A stretch of 60,453 nt of DNA from Acetobacteraceae bacterium (lineage in GTDB: Bacteria > Pseudomonadota > Alphaproteobacteria > Acetobacterales > Acetobacteraceae). Positions 7,787-16,778 of this stretch are shown piece after piece (positions within the stretch are counted from its first letter, which is position 1; each line of letters begins with the position of its first letter). The stretch spans positions 1 to 60,453 of the forward strand of contig CANGNF010000031.1 of the NCBI GenBank assembly GCA_947455205.1, given 5' to 3'. The notes beneath the pieces are model-generated. The model was not told the DNA's origin. It saw nothing but the letters and a program-made list of their open reading frames with translations, and ran no database searches. Both the position numbers and the translations under genes were made by a program.

Positions 7787-8470
7787 TCAGGCCGGTGAAC
7801 CGCGCGCCAGCCCCCTGCCCGTGCTCCGCCCATGCGTCGGGTCAGGCATGGCTGCCAGCGGCGTCGGACCCTCCGGCTGGGCCAGCGGCGCGGCGCGATG
7901 CCTTGCCGCCTGGCGCCGCGTCTGCAAGCTGGCGCTGCCGTCGAACCAGGGTTGCTCAGGCGCGGCGGTACTGGAGGCCAGTTGGCGCGGGGCGCGGGCC
8001 GTGTGCGCGGTTCGGCGGGCCTGTTGCGCCGCACGTTGGGGCCTCGCCGCAGCCACCGGCTCGGCCGCTGCCATGGCTGGCGCGGGGCCTGGCTGCACCC
8101 AGGCCGGGGGCGGCATCGGCACCAGAACCGCCTCGGCCAGCAGTTGGGCCGCGGGCGGCGGGCCGGCCGGGCTCTCCGCCATCTCGGTTTCCCCGGCCAG
8201 GCCGACGACGATCATGTCCTGCCGGTGCAGGATCTGGTCCTGGCCGGCTACGGCCGGTGCACCGGCCTCGCCGAAGGGCAGCCCGAGCACCACCACCAGC
8301 ACCGCCAGCAGCGCGCCCACCACCAACCGTGGCGGGTTGCCGCCGCTGCGGCGCCGGGCTGGCCGCGGCTCCGCCAGCGGCGCGGCCATAGTGGCCGGTT
8401 CGGCATGGCTGGCCTGGCGGGCATCGTATTCGGCCCAGACTTCTTCCCAGGTGCTATCGCGCGACATCAT
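7787..8470 (-). CDS. Hypothetical proline/alanine-rich single-pass membrane protein
   Basis: I do not recognise this family. The predicted 227-residue protein starts MMSRDSTWEEVWAEYDARQ (two ATG codons, 8470 or 8467). It has one hydrophobic segment at about residues 47-66 (LVVGALLAVLVVVLGLPF), preceded by a basic stretch ARRRSGG, consistent with an N-in membrane anchor. The rest is low-complexity Ala/Pro/Gln-rich sequence with no visible catalytic motif. The frame is open further upstream, but that part runs antisense into mazG and is rejected. It diverges from mazG across 139 bases and ends 30 bases from the framed dif-like site. Confidence 0.6.
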   Translation of the reverse strand: MMSRDSTWEEVWAEYDARQASHAEPATMAAPLAEPRPARRRSGGNPPRLVVGALLAVLVVVLGLPFGEAGAPAVAGQDQILHRQDMIVVGLAGETEMAESPAGPPPAAQLLAEAVLVPMPPPAWVQPGPAPAMAAAEPVAAARPQRAAQQARRTAHTARAPRQLASSTAAPEQPWFDGSASLQTRRQAARHRAAPLAQPEGPTPLAAMPDPTHGRSTGRGLARGSPA

Positions 8471-8609
8471 CAGGCTCCGCGGCTGCTGTTCGACGTGGCG
8501 AGCATAGGGTGGGAGATACGCAACTTGGGGTCGTATTGCGTCGGGAAGTGTCGGCGACAAAGCGGCACCGCCCTTTCCGCGCCGGCGCCCCGCCGATAAG
8601 ACGCCGGGC

Positions 8610-9452
8610 ATGACCGAAGCCCCCAAGCCCACCCCTGCCCCCTCGCCCACCCCTGCCCCCGAGCCGGCCCAGCGCCTGGCCGAGCTTCTCGCCATCATGG
8701 CCAGGCTGCGCGCGCCGGATGGCTGCCCCTGGGACAAGGTGCAGAGCTTCGAGACCATTGCGCCGTACACGATCGAGGAAGCCTACGAGGTGGCCGATGC
8801 CATCGCCCAGGGGCCGCAGCCGGCGGTGCTGCTGGACGAGTTGGGCGACCTGCTGTTCCAGGTGGTCTACCACGCGCAGATGGCGCAGGAGGCCGGCTGG
8901 TTCGGCTTTGCCGATGTCGCCCAGGCGATCAGCGACAAGATGATCCGCCGCCACCCCCATGTGTTCGGCGCGGCGGCGGCGCGCGACGTGGGCGCGCAGA
9001 ACGCCGCCTGGGACGCGCAGAAGGCGGTGGAGCGCGCCAGCCGGGCGGAGACCGGCACCCTGGCCGGCGTGCCGGTGGGCCTGCCCGCCCTGACCCGCGC
9101 CGCCAAGCTAACCAAGCGCGCCGCCCGCGTCGGCTTCGACTGGCCGGATGCTGGCCAGGTGCTGGACAAGCTGGAGGAGGAAGCCGCCGAGCTGCGCGCG
9201 GAGCTGCCGGGCATGGACCCGGCCCGGCTGCAGGACGAGGTGGGCGACCTGTTCTTCGTGCTGGCCAACCTGGCCCGCAAGCTGGACCTGGACCCCGAGA
9301 CCTGCCTGCGCGCGGCCAACGCCAAGTTCGAGCGCCGCTTCGGCAGCGTGGAGGCCGGGCTGGCCGCCGAGGGCAAGGCCCCGGCCGATGCGAGCCTGGA
9401 GGAGATGGAAGCGCTGTGGCAGGCGGCCAAGCGCGCCGAACGGGGCGAGTAG
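8610..9452 (+). CDS. mazG: Nucleoside triphosphate pyrophosphohydrolase MazG
   Basis: Hydrolyses (d)NTPs to the monophosphate and pyrophosphate, cleaning aberrant nucleotides and affecting ppGpp levels in E. coli. The 280 residues have a Pro/Ala-rich start, then two MazG repeats. The first carries LRAPDGCPWDKVQSFETI and the metal motif ExxE in TIEEAYEVADAI, then LDELGDLLFQVVYHAQ. The second carries LEEEAAELRAEL and DEVGDLFFVLANLAR. In many alphaproteobacteria mazG follows hfq-hflX; here it lies a few genes away on the opposite strand, suggesting a local rearrangement. No strong ribosome binding site is visible before the ATG. Confidence 0.95.
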   Translation: MTEAPKPTPAPSPTPAPEPAQRLAELLAIMARLRAPDGCPWDKVQSFETIAPYTIEEAYEVADAIAQGPQPAVLLDELGDLLFQVVYHAQMAQEAGWFGFADVAQAISDKMIRRHPHVFGAAAARDVGAQNAAWDAQKAVERASRAETGTLAGVPVGLPALTRAAKLTKRAARVGFDWPDAGQVLDKLEEEAAELRAELPGMDPARLQDEVGDLFFVLANLARKLDLDPETCLRAANAKFERRFGSVEAGLAAEGKAPADASLEEMEALWQAAKRAERGE

Positions 9453-9457
9453 CCCAT

Positions 9458-9479
9458 CCGGCGGCCTGGGCGCCGCCGG
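9458..9479. terminator. Bidirectional hairpin between mazG and pirin gene
   Basis: CCGGCGGC at 9458-9465 pairs perfectly with GCCGCCGG at 9472-9479 around the loop CTGGGC. It fills the 28-base gap between two convergent genes. No T-run follows on either strand, which is common for GC-rich alphaproteobacterial terminators. Confidence 0.6.
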
Positions 9480-9480
9480 C

Positions 9481-10419
9481 TCAGCGCTCCGGCGCGTTGC
9501 CGGTCGGCGCCTCGCCGGGCTTGGTCGCGGCCTGCACCCGTGCATTCTCCGGCAGCGGGATCCATTCCTGCTCGTCGCCGGGCACCAGGCCCATGCGGCG
9601 GGCGGTCCAGTCCGCCTTGGCCTGCTCGATCCGCTCGCGCGAGCTGCTGACGAAGTTCCACCAGATGTGGCGGGGGCCGTCCATCGCCGCGCCGCCCAGC
9701 ACCATCAGCCGGGCGCCCTGCGGCCCGGCGCGCAGCGCCAGCGCGTCACCGGCGCGGAACACCAGCATCTGGCCCGGGCTGAAGCGGTCGCCGGCGACCT
9801 CGACCTCGCCGGAAAGCAGCCAGGCGGCGCGTTCCTCATGGTGGTCGGGCAGCGGCAGCCGGGCGTCGGGCGCCAGGGTCACGTCGGCGTAGATCGTACC
9901 CCAGGCGGTCTCCACCGGGCTCTTCAGCCCCCAGCCATCGCCGGCGATCAGCCGCAGCTGCACGCCCTCGGCGTCCAGCGTCGGCAGCGTGGCGGCGGGG
10001 TGGTGGATGAAGGCGGGGGCGGTCTCCTCGGCCGATTTCGGCAGCGCCACCCAGCTCTGGATGCCGAAGATGCGCTGCTGGCGGGCGCGGTCCTCATGCG
10101 TGCTGCGCTCGGAATGCACGATCCCGCTGCCCGCGGTCATCCAGTTCACCGCGCCGGGCTCGATGCTCAGCGCGCTGCCCAGGCTGTCGCGATGGAAGAT
10201 GCTGCCGTCGAACAGGTAGGTCACCGTCGCCAGCCCGATATGCGGGTGCGGGCGGACGTCCAGCCCCTGCCCCACCAGCATCTCCCCCGGGCCCATCTGG
10301 TCGTAGAAGATGAAGGGGCCAACCATCTGCCGCTGGGTGCTGGGCAGGGCGCGGCGCACCAGGAAGCCGCCGATGTCATGCGCGCGCGGCAACAGGGTAA
10401 GCGGGATGTCCGGGTTCAT
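9481..10419 (-). CDS. Pirin family protein
   Basis: Bicupin protein of the pirin family; members bind a metal and some act as quercetin 2,3-dioxygenases, while others are regulatory. The 312 residues contain the signature RPHPHIGLATVTYLFDG with the metal-binding histidines, followed by AVNWMTAGSGIVHSE, also characteristic. The C-terminal cupin is in the second half (HEERAAWLLSGEVEVAGD). The frame is open further upstream, but ATG 10419 is chosen because homology begins at IPLTLLPRAHDIGGFLVRR. Function in this organism is unknown. It lies 85 bases downstream of the SRPBCC gene on the same strand. Confidence 0.9.
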   Translation of the reverse strand: MNPDIPLTLLPRAHDIGGFLVRRALPSTQRQMVGPFIFYDQMGPGEMLVGQGLDVRPHPHIGLATVTYLFDGSIFHRDSLGSALSIEPGAVNWMTAGSGIVHSERSTHEDRARQQRIFGIQSWVALPKSAEETAPAFIHHPAATLPTLDAEGVQLRLIAGDGWGLKSPVETAWGTIYADVTLAPDARLPLPDHHEERAAWLLSGEVEVAGDRFSPGQMLVFRAGDALALRAGPQGARLMVLGGAAMDGPRHIWWNFVSSSRERIEQAKADWTARRMGLVPGDEQEWIPLPENARVQAATKPGEAPTGNAPER

Positions 10420-10504
10420 GCGCGTCGATCCTTGCCTGGGAAGCCAGGCAGATGGGCCGCGCCACCGCCCGCCGCAACTGCCGGCCAGGGCCGAGGCTGA
10501 GCGA

Positions 10505-11086
10505 TCAGACCTCGGCCTCGGCCGTGGTCGGGGCGGCAGGCTCGGTGCGCCGGCGCGGGACCGGCGCCGGGCGCTGCGGTTCGCGCTGCGCCATCTCCCG
10601 CGCCAGGTCGGCCAGGAACCAGTCGATATCGCGGCCCGGCCCGGTGATGTAGCGGGCAACCAGGCGATGCAGCGGCCGGTAGTATTCCGCCGCCTCGACA
10701 ATGCCCAACCGGGTGCCGCCACCGCGCAGCGGCGTCAGCTCGAACCGCCAGACCCCGCCGAATTCCAGCTTGTTGCCGACCACATGGCGCAGCAGCACGC
10801 GGCCATGGTCTTCCACCTCGGTCCGCAGCGTCAGGCCGGTGCGGCCATAGCTCTCGCGCCACAACTCCACATGCGGCGCGCTGGGCACCCGGGTGATGCT
10901 GCGGACCTGGCGGCGCCATTGCGGATAGTCGGCGAAGTCCAGCAGCACGCGCCACACCGCCTCGGGCGGCTGCTGCAGGTCGCGGCTGCGGCGGCTGATC
11001 TGATGCACCGGCAGCAGCCGGGCGGCCACGGCCCCCGCCAGCAACAGCAGCAGGGGCACGGCAATGGCCAGTAGGATCCACTCCAA
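10505..11086 (-). CDS. SRPBCC (START-like) family protein with N-terminal membrane anchor
   Basis: A 193-residue protein with a hydrophobic N-terminus (EWILLAIAVPLLLLLAGAVAA) that should anchor it in the membrane. A SRPBCC/polyketide-cyclase-like fold follows from about residue 35 (QQPPEAVWRVLLDFADYPQWRRQ, the usual beta1-helix start of the fold). The C-terminal tail is Arg/Pro-rich. Such proteins bind hydrophobic ligands; no catalytic role can be assigned. The start appears to be TTG at 11086, with GAGGT about eight bases upstream. It lies 60 bases after the inositol monophosphatase gene. Confidence 0.75.
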   Translation of the reverse strand: MEWILLAIAVPLLLLLAGAVAARLLPVHQISRRSRDLQQPPEAVWRVLLDFADYPQWRRQVRSITRVPSAPHVELWRESYGRTGLTLRTEVEDHGRVLLRHVVGNKLEFGGVWRFELTPLRGGGTRLGIVEAAEYYRPLHRLVARYITGPGRDIDWFLADLAREMAQREPQRPAPVPRRRTEPAAPTTAEAEV

Positions 11087-11146
11087 CGGGAAGACCTCGG
11101 ATCACCAGGTTGTGAGCCGAGGTAAAGCGCCTTCCCGGCCGGCGCG

Positions 11147-11986
11147 TCAACCGTTGCGGGGTTGGTTGTCGCCCAGCAGCGCCTCATGCAGCGCGCCCCA
11201 GCAGTCCCGGTTGGGCGCCACGATCAGCCCGCCGGTATGCACCAGCGGCGAATAGGGCTGGCCGTCGAAGCGGGCGGAATAGCCGCCGGCCTCCCGGTGC
11301 AGCAGCCAGCCCGGCGCGTGGTCCCAGGGCAGCATCTTGTTGTACAGCAGCGCATGGGCGTGGCCGCCGGCGGCCAGCCGGTATTCATGCGCGGCGCAGC
11401 GCAGCCCCATGATGGCAGCCAGCCGTGGCAGGCGGGAGGTCACGCGCGACTTCAGCGGCTCCGGCAGGAAGCCCCAGGACACCGCGGCGACCATGCGCCC
11501 CACCGGCACCGGCGCCGCCACCTTCAGGTCGGTCCGGTGCCCGGACTCGGCCTCGATCCAGGCGCCCTGGCCGCGCAGCGCCATGGCGGTGTCGTCGCCG
11601 AGGGGATCATGGATCCAGGCCGCCACCACCTCTCCGTGGCGGATGGCGGCCGCCATGCAGCCGAACAGCGGCAGCCCAGCGGCGAAGTTGGAGGTGCCAT
11701 CGACCGGGTCCACCACGAAGGCCAGTTCGGCATCGGCCAACCGGCCCAGCACCGTGGGGTCGGCGGCGCAGGCTTCCTCGCCCACCACGACGCAGCCGGG
11801 GAACAGCTTTTCCAGCCCGGCGGTGATGACGCGCTCGGCCGCCTCGTCGGCATCCGTCACCAGGTCCAGCGGGCCGGATTTGGCCCGGATGGCCCCGGCG
11901 CCCAGCCGGCGGAAGCGCGGCAGGATCTCCTGGCGGGTGGCCAGGCGCAGCAGGGCGGCGACATCCGCCGCCTGGGAAAGCTTCAT
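11147..11986 (-). CDS. Inositol monophosphatase family protein
   Basis: Mg-dependent phosphatase of the IMPase/SuhB/CysQ superfamily. The 279 residues contain both metal-binding signatures: GEEACA with DPVDGTSNFAAG near residues 70-100, and the C-terminal PWDHAPGWLLHREAGG. Substrate could be inositol phosphate, histidinol phosphate or a nucleotide phosphate; the divergence from SuhB leaves this open. The ATG overlaps the hflX stop by four bases (ATGA), so it is translated as the last gene of the hfq-hflX unit. Confidence 0.9.
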   Translation of the reverse strand: MKLSQAADVAALLRLATRQEILPRFRRLGAGAIRAKSGPLDLVTDADEAAERVITAGLEKLFPGCVVVGEEACAADPTVLGRLADAELAFVVDPVDGTSNFAAGLPLFGCMAAAIRHGEVVAAWIHDPLGDDTAMALRGQGAWIEAESGHRTDLKVAAPVPVGRMVAAVSWGFLPEPLKSRVTSRLPRLAAIMGLRCAAHEYRLAAGGHAHALLYNKMLPWDHAPGWLLHREAGGYSARFDGQPYSPLVHTGGLIVAPNRDCWGALHEALLGDNQPRNG

Positions 11987-13251
11987 GCCTCGGCCTTCTC
12001 GAAGCGGGCGCGGTCGGCCGGGGAAAGCCGCACGGTCACCCGCACATCGCCGTCATCGTCGTCGCGGGCCAGCACCTCGGCATGGCGATACAGCCAGGCC
12101 AGGCGGGCGCCATCGCTGGCGGGAATGGCGTAGTCCACGGTCTCAAGCCCGGCGGCCAGCTTCTCGTCCAGCGCCAGGCGCAGCGCCTCCAGCCCCTCCC
12201 CGGTCAGGGCGGAAACCCCGATGGAGCCTGGGGCCGAAACCGGCACGTCGGCGCCGCCCAGCAGGTCCACCTTGTTCAGCACTTCCAGCACCCTGCCCTC
12301 CCACTCGCCATCCAGCGAGGGATGCGGGCCGGAGGCCAGGTCGGCCAGCACCTGCAGCACGTCGGCGCGCTGGCTGGCGCTGTCCGGGTGGGCCACGTCG
12401 CGGACATGCAGGATGACATCGGCGGCGGCGACCTCCTCCAGCGTGGCGCGGAACGCCTCCACCAGTTGGGTCGGCAGTTCCGAGATGAAGCCCACCGTGT
12501 CCGACAGAATGGCGATGCGCCCGGACGGGAGCCGGATGGCGCGCATGGTCGGGTCCAGCGTGGCGAAGAGCTGGTCCTGGGCATAGACGCCTGCACCGGT
12601 CAGGCCGTTGAACAGCGTGGACTTGCCGGCATTCGTGTAGCCGACCAGCGCGATGACCGGGTAGGGCACCTTCTCGCGCTGCTTGCGGTGCAGGCCGCGG
12701 GTGCGGCGCACCACCTCAAGCTCCTTCTTCAGCTTGATGATGCGGTCGTCGATCAGCCGGCGGTCGATCTCGATCTGCGATTCACCGGGGCCGCCGAGGA
12801 AGCCGAAGCCGCCGCGCTGCCGCTCCAGGTGGGTCCAGCTGCGGACCAGGCGGGTGCGCTGGTAGGACAGGTGGGCAAGTTCGACCTGCAGCGTGCCTTC
12901 CTTGGTGCGGGCGCGCTCGCCGAAGATCTCCAGGATCAGGCCGGTACGGTCGATGACCTTGCAGTTCCAGGCGCGTTCCAGGTTGCGCTGCTGCACCGGC
13001 GTGAGCGCGGCATCCACCACCGTGACGGTGATGCCGTGCTGCTCGATCGCCTGGCGGATCATCTCCACATGGCCTTCGCCCAGCAGCGTGCTGGGCCGGC
13101 GCTCCCGCAGCATATGCACCGCGGAATGCACGATGGTGACGCCGATGCTGGCGGCCAGGCCGACGGCTTCGGCCAGCCGGGCATCCGCGGCGCGGGGCGC
13201 AGCTTCCACGGCAGCGCCCAGCGCGCCGGTGCGCGGGCGCTGGTACGGCAA
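11983..13251 (-). CDS. hflX: Ribosome-associated GTPase HflX
   Basis: Obg-related GTPase that splits stalled or stressed ribosomes. The frame gives 422 residues from TTG 13251. The HflX N-terminal domain includes LLGEGHVEMIR and the glycine-rich GGFGFLGGPGESQIEIDRR. The G domain has G1 GYTNAGKST, G3 DTVGFI and G4 NKVD. Residues homologous to the HflX start (PTRAAVILPYQ) continue upstream of the TTG without a stop. No ATG, GTG or further TTG exists in frame there, but CTG 13341 does, preceded nine bases earlier by GGAGG inside hfq. The true start may therefore be CTG 13341, overlapping hfq by 17 bases. Confidence 0.94.
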   Translation of the reverse strand: MPYQRPRTGALGAAVEAAPRAADARLAEAVGLAASIGVTIVHSAVHMLRERRPSTLLGEGHVEMIRQAIEQHGITVTVVDAALTPVQQRNLERAWNCKVIDRTGLILEIFGERARTKEGTLQVELAHLSYQRTRLVRSWTHLERQRGGFGFLGGPGESQIEIDRRLIDDRIIKLKKELEVVRRTRGLHRKQREKVPYPVIALVGYTNAGKSTLFNGLTGAGVYAQDQLFATLDPTMRAIRLPSGRIAILSDTVGFISELPTQLVEAFRATLEEVAAADVILHVRDVAHPDSASQRADVLQVLADLASGPHPSLDGEWEGRVLEVLNKVDLLGGADVPVSAPGSIGVSALTGEGLEALRLALDEKLAAGLETVDYAIPASDGARLAWLYRHAEVLARDDDDGDVRVTVRLSPADRARFEKAEA

Positions 13252-13324
13252 AATGACCGCGGCGCGGGTCGGCCCGGAATCGGTGCCGTCGCCGCGGTCG
13301 TTGGCGGGCGCGTAGCCGCCCTGT

Positions 13325-13663
13325 TCAGTTGCCTTCGGCAGCTGGGGTCGCCTCCGTGGTGCGGGACAGCGTCAGCCGCCCGCCTTCATTCTGCACCGTG
13401 GCCGTGCCCGCCGCCGCCGTGCCAGGCACCGCCTGGGGGTCGAACAGCATGATCGGCGCGCCCGGCATTACCGTGCTGATGGCGTGCTTGTACACTAGCT
13501 GGGTGTGCCCGTCCCGGCGCAGCAGCACCGAGAAATTGTCGAACCAGGTGATGATGCCCTGCAGCTTGACGCCGTTGACGAGGAAGATCGTCACCGGGGT
13601 CTTGCTCTTGCGGACATGGTTCAGGAATACGTCCTGCACGTTCTGGGATTTTTCGGCGGCCAT
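13325..13663 (-). CDS. hfq: RNA chaperone Hfq
   Basis: Sm-like hexameric RNA chaperone that pairs small RNAs with mRNAs. The 112 residues contain Sm1 ([20 protein letters not shown]), [12 protein letters not shown], and the Sm2 signature [10 protein letters not shown], followed by a longer low-complexity C-terminal tail. It begins [18 protein letters not shown], typical of alphaproteobacterial Hfq. It is followed directly by hflX. The preceding HAD gene ends 80 bases upstream, enough for its own promoter, though none is clear. Confidence 0.97.
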   Translation of the reverse strand: MAAEKSQNVQDVFLNHVRKSKTPVTIFLVNGVKLQGIITWFDNFSVLLRRDGHTQLVYKHAISTVMPGAPIMLFDPQAVPGTAAAGTATVQNEGGRLTLSRTTEATPAAEGN

Positions 13664-13743
13664 TGCGGCTGTCCTCTTGTTGTCATGGGCGCCCCGATTG
13701 CCGGGTGCGCCACTGGTCGCAGGCCAATCGCCCGCAATTGACC

Positions 13744-14454
13744 TCAGAATTGGACAGTCGCGACCGGCTTGGCAAGGCCGCGCAGGTACTCCGCCAACGC
13801 ATGGCCGGTCGCGAAAATGGCATCGGGGTTGGCATTGCCCACGCCGCCATCATGCGCGGCATCACCCAGCAACACGGCGAAGCAACCCGCGTTTCGCGCC
13901 GCCACCATGTCCAGCGCGGTATCGCCGACATACCAGACCGCCGCCGAGGCCTCGACCCCGCAGGCGGCCAGCGCCAGCCGCATCGGCGCCGGGTTCGGCT
14001 TGTCGGCCTCGGCATCCCCCGCGCCCACCAGCCGCGCGAACATCGGCGCCCAGCCGAGGTGTTCGGCCTCCGCACGCAGCAGCGGGCCCTGCTTGTTGCT
14101 GTTGGCGGCCTGCGGCAGCCCGGCGGCGGCAGCGGCACGCAGCGCGGCCTCGGCGCCCGGCATGGGCGTCAGCACCTGCAGGTGGCGGGCACGGACCTCG
14201 CGGTAGAAGGTATCGCGCGCGGCTTCCCAACGGCTGCCGAAAATCTCCGGAAAGGTCTCCCGCAGGCTGCGGCGAACGCGGGCCTTCACCTCCTCCGGCG
14301 TCCAGGGCAGCAGCCCATGCTCGGTGAAGGCGGCGTCCAGCCCGGCGGCAATGGCGGCCCAGCCGTCCACCAGCGTGTTGTCCCAATCCCAGATGATGGC
14401 GACCGGCGGAGGCAAGTCGGCGGTCACGCCTCCACCCGAAGGGTGGGAAGTCAC
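13744..14454 (-). CDS. HAD family hydrolase (phosphoglycolate phosphatase-like)
   Basis: Haloacid dehalogenase-superfamily phosphatase. Motif I is [10 protein letters not shown], in which the usual DxDxT is kept as D-W-D-N-T. Motif II is near ANSNKQGP (Ser/Asn), motif III Lys is in ADKPNPAPM, and motif IV is [13 protein letters not shown]. The 236 residues with an alpha-helical cap fit the Gph-like subgroup. Substrate unknown. The ATG overlaps the stop of the aminotransferase gene by four bases, so it belongs to the ntr-dat-hfq transcript. Confidence 0.88.
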   Translation of the reverse strand: MTSHPSGGGVTADLPPPVAIIWDWDNTLVDGWAAIAAGLDAAFTEHGLLPWTPEEVKARVRRSLRETFPEIFGSRWEAARDTFYREVRARHLQVLTPMPGAEAALRAAAAAGLPQAANSNKQGPLLRAEAEHLGWAPMFARLVGAGDAEADKPNPAPMRLALAACGVEASAAVWYVGDTALDMVAARNAGCFAVLLGDAAHDGGVGNANPDAIFATGHALAEYLRGLAKPVATVQF

Positions 14455-15311
14455 GAATTCCCCTTCACGTGCCGGGCGAACAGGTCGAACAGCCGGCGCG
14501 CCACCGGGCCGACCTTGCCATTGCCCACCGGCTTGCCGTCCAGCTTCAGCATCGGCTTCACGAAGCTGGTGACCGAGGACAGGAAGGCCTCCCGCGCGCC
14601 GCGCAGTTCTTCCAGGCTGTAATCGCGTTCCTCGAAGGGCACGCCGGCGGCGCGCATCTCCGCCAGCAGCACGTTGCGGGTGCAGCCGGGCAGGATGTGC
14701 TGGTCCAGCGGCCGGGTCACCAGCGTGCCATCGGCGGTGACGATCCAGAAGCTGGTCGCAGCACCTTCCCGCACCAAGCCGGTGGCGGGGTCGTACAGCA
14801 CCGCCTCGGTGGCGCCGGCCTCTCGCGCTGCCTGGCGGGCAAGGCAGTTCGGCAGCAGGTTGATGGTCTTGATGTCCACCCGCGCCCAGCGCTCATCCGG
14901 GTGGGTGATGGCGGCGCCGGTCCAGGCCTCGATATCCGTTGGATAGGGCGGGATGCGCTTGGCCGTCACCACCACGGCGGGCGGCACCGGCCGGGTCGGG
15001 AAGGCATGGTCGCGTCGGGCGACGCCGCGCGTCACCTGGATATAGACCTGCCCTTCCCGCAGCCGGTTGCGCCGGGCCACTTCCAGCAGCACCAGGCGCA
15101 GCGCCGCGCGGGGCATGGGCCGCGCCAGGCGGATGGCGTCGCAGCTGCGTTCCAGCCGGCCCAGGTGCCGGTCCTCGTCCACCAGCTGGCCGCCATACAG
15201 GTGGACCACCTCGTAGATGCCGTCACCGAATTGGTAGCCACGGTCCTCGATGTTGACCTCGGCCAGCCGCTGGTCGGCGTAGCGGCCGTTGACATAGGCA
15301 ATGCGCGACAT
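14451..15311 (-). CDS. dat: D-amino-acid aminotransferase (class IV PLP enzyme)
   Basis: Fold-type IV PLP aminotransferase, probably interconverting D-alanine/D-glutamate and 2-oxo acids. The 286 residues contain YVNGRY, the family motif EDRGYQFGDGIYEVV, the PLP lysine in RVDIKTINLLPNCLA, and the phosphate-binding EGAATSFWIV. The DIKTxNLL context favours D-amino-acid transaminase over branched-chain aminotransferase. It starts 30 bases after ntrX and overlaps the HAD gene by four bases. A dat gene between ntrX and hfq is common in alphaproteobacteria. Confidence 0.92.
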   Translation of the reverse strand: MSRIAYVNGRYADQRLAEVNIEDRGYQFGDGIYEVVHLYGGQLVDEDRHLGRLERSCDAIRLARPMPRAALRLVLLEVARRNRLREGQVYIQVTRGVARRDHAFPTRPVPPAVVVTAKRIPPYPTDIEAWTGAAITHPDERWARVDIKTINLLPNCLARQAAREAGATEAVLYDPATGLVREGAATSFWIVTADGTLVTRPLDQHILPGCTRNVLLAEMRAAGVPFEERDYSLEELRGAREAFLSSVTSFVKPMLKLDGKPVGNGKVGPVARRLFDLFARHVKGNS

Positions 15312-15341
15312 GCTTCCCCCGAAGCGGTGGTGGGTCCCGCG

Positions 15342-16778
15342 TCAGGGACCGTTGGCGGTGGCCGGCTGCGGCGCCGCGGCGCTGGCGGGCGCCCGGTCCT
15401 CGGCATGCACGCCCAGGAACTTCAGCTTGCGGTGCAGCGCGCTGCGCTCCATGCCGACGAAGTTGGCGGTGCGGCTGATGTTGCCGCCGAAGCGCAGCAG
15501 CTGCGCCTCCAGGTACTGCTTCTCGAACAACTCGCGCGCCTCGCGCAGCGGCAGGGTCATGATCTCGCTGCTGCGGTCCAGCTTCAGCATGGCCGGCGCG
15601 GCCGCACCGACCTGCGGCGGCAGCATCTCGGCGCGGATCGGCTCCTTCGCCTCCCCCGGCGCCATGATCTGCAGCCAGTCGATCAGGTTGCGCAGCTCGC
15701 GCACATTACCGGGCCATTCATAGGCCTGCATCGCCGCCAGCGCGTCCTCCGCCAACTCGCGCGGCGCCATGCCGGAGGTAGCGCCCGAGCGCAGCATGAA
15801 GTGCCGCGCCAGGGTGGGCACGTCGTCGCGCCGGTCGCGCAGCGCCGGCACCTTCAGCGGCACCACGGCCAGGCGGTAGTAAAGGTCCTCGCGGAAGCGG
15901 CCATTGGCGATCTCGGCCTGCAGGTCCCGGTTGGTGGTGGCGATGACGCGCACATCCACCTTCACCCGTGTCGCGCCGCCGATCCGCTCGAACCCTTGCT
16001 CCTGCAGCGCGCGGACGATCTTGCCCTGCGTCTCCAGCGGCATGTCGGCGACTTCGTCCAGCAGCAGCGTGCCGTTATGGGCGCGTTCCAGCACCCCCGC
16101 GCGGCGCGGCTGGGTCACCGGGTCGCTGCCGGCCTCCACGCCGAACAACTCCTCCTCGAACCTGGTGGGGTTCAGCGTGGCGCAGTTCAGCGCCACGAAG
16201 GGCCCATCGGCGCGGCGGCTGCGGGCGTGCAGCATGCGCGCCGCCACTTCCTTGCCGGCACCGGCCGGGCCGGTGATCAGCACGCGGCTGCCGGTGGGCG
16301 CTACCTTCTCGATCGCGCCGCGCAGCGAGGTCATGGCGTTGGAGACGCCAACCAGGTCGGTCTCCGGCCCGGCGCGCAGGCGAAGCTCGCTGTTTTCCCG
16401 CCGGAGGCGTGCCGCTTCCAGCGCGCGGGCGGCGATCAGCAGCAGCCGGTCGGACTTGAACGGCTTCTCGATGAAGTCGTAGGCGCCGTTCTGGATCGCC
16501 TGGACCGCGGTCTCTATGGTGCCGTGGCCGGAGATCATCACCACCGGCACCGTCGGCTCCTCACGGTGCATGGCGTCCAGGATGCCGAGGCCGTCCAGCC
16601 GCGAGTTCTGCAGCCAGATGTCGAGGATGACGAGCGAGGGCCGCCGCGCGCGGAACGCCGCCAGGGCGCTGTCGCTGTTGTGCGCCTGGCGGGTCTCATA
16701 GCCCTCATCCGCCAGGATGCCCTCGATCAGGGCGCGGATGTCCGGCTCGTCGTCAACGATCAGGATTTCATGCGCCAT
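15342..16778 (-). CDS. ntrX: Nitrogen/redox response regulator NtrX
   Basis: Partner of the NtrY kinase. The 478 residues comprise a receiver domain (ILIVDDEPD, phospho-acceptor Asp53), an AAA+ domain (altered Walker A GPAGAGKE, Walker B LLLDEVADMP) and a C-terminal Fis-type helix-turn-helix (LEAQLLRFGGNISRTANFVGM). The sigma-54-contacting GAFTGA loop is absent: the corresponding stretch reads FGVEAGSDPVTQPRRAGVLE. This is usual for NtrX and implies it does not activate sigma-54 promoters in the NtrC way. Its start overlaps the end of ntrY by 11 bases. Confidence 0.95.
   Translation of the reverse strand: MAHEILIVDDEPDIRALIEGILADEGYETRQAHNSDSALAAFRARRPSLVILDIWLQNSRLDGLGILDAMHREEPTVPVVMISGHGTIETAVQAIQNGAYDFIEKPFKSDRLLLIAARALEAARLRRENSELRLRAGPETDLVGVSNAMTSLRGAIEKVAPTGSRVLITGPAGAGKEVAARMLHARSRRADGPFVALNCATLNPTRFEEELFGVEAGSDPVTQPRRAGVLERAHNGTLLLDEVADMPLETQGKIVRALQEQGFERIGGATRVKVDVRVIATTNRDLQAEIANGRFREDLYYRLAVVPLKVPALRDRRDDVPTLARHFMLRSGATSGMAPRELAEDALAAMQAYEWPGNVRELRNLIDWLQIMAPGEAKEPIRAEMLPPQVGAAAPAMLKLDRSSEIMTLPLREARELFEKQYLEAQLLRFGGNISRTANFVGMERSALHRKLKFLGVHAEDRAPASAAAPQPATANGP

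Noticed and set aside
15342..16778. Damaged sigma-54 activator because GAFTGA is missing in NtrX
   Set aside because: Loss of this loop is a usual property of NtrX proteins, and the rest of the gene is intact.
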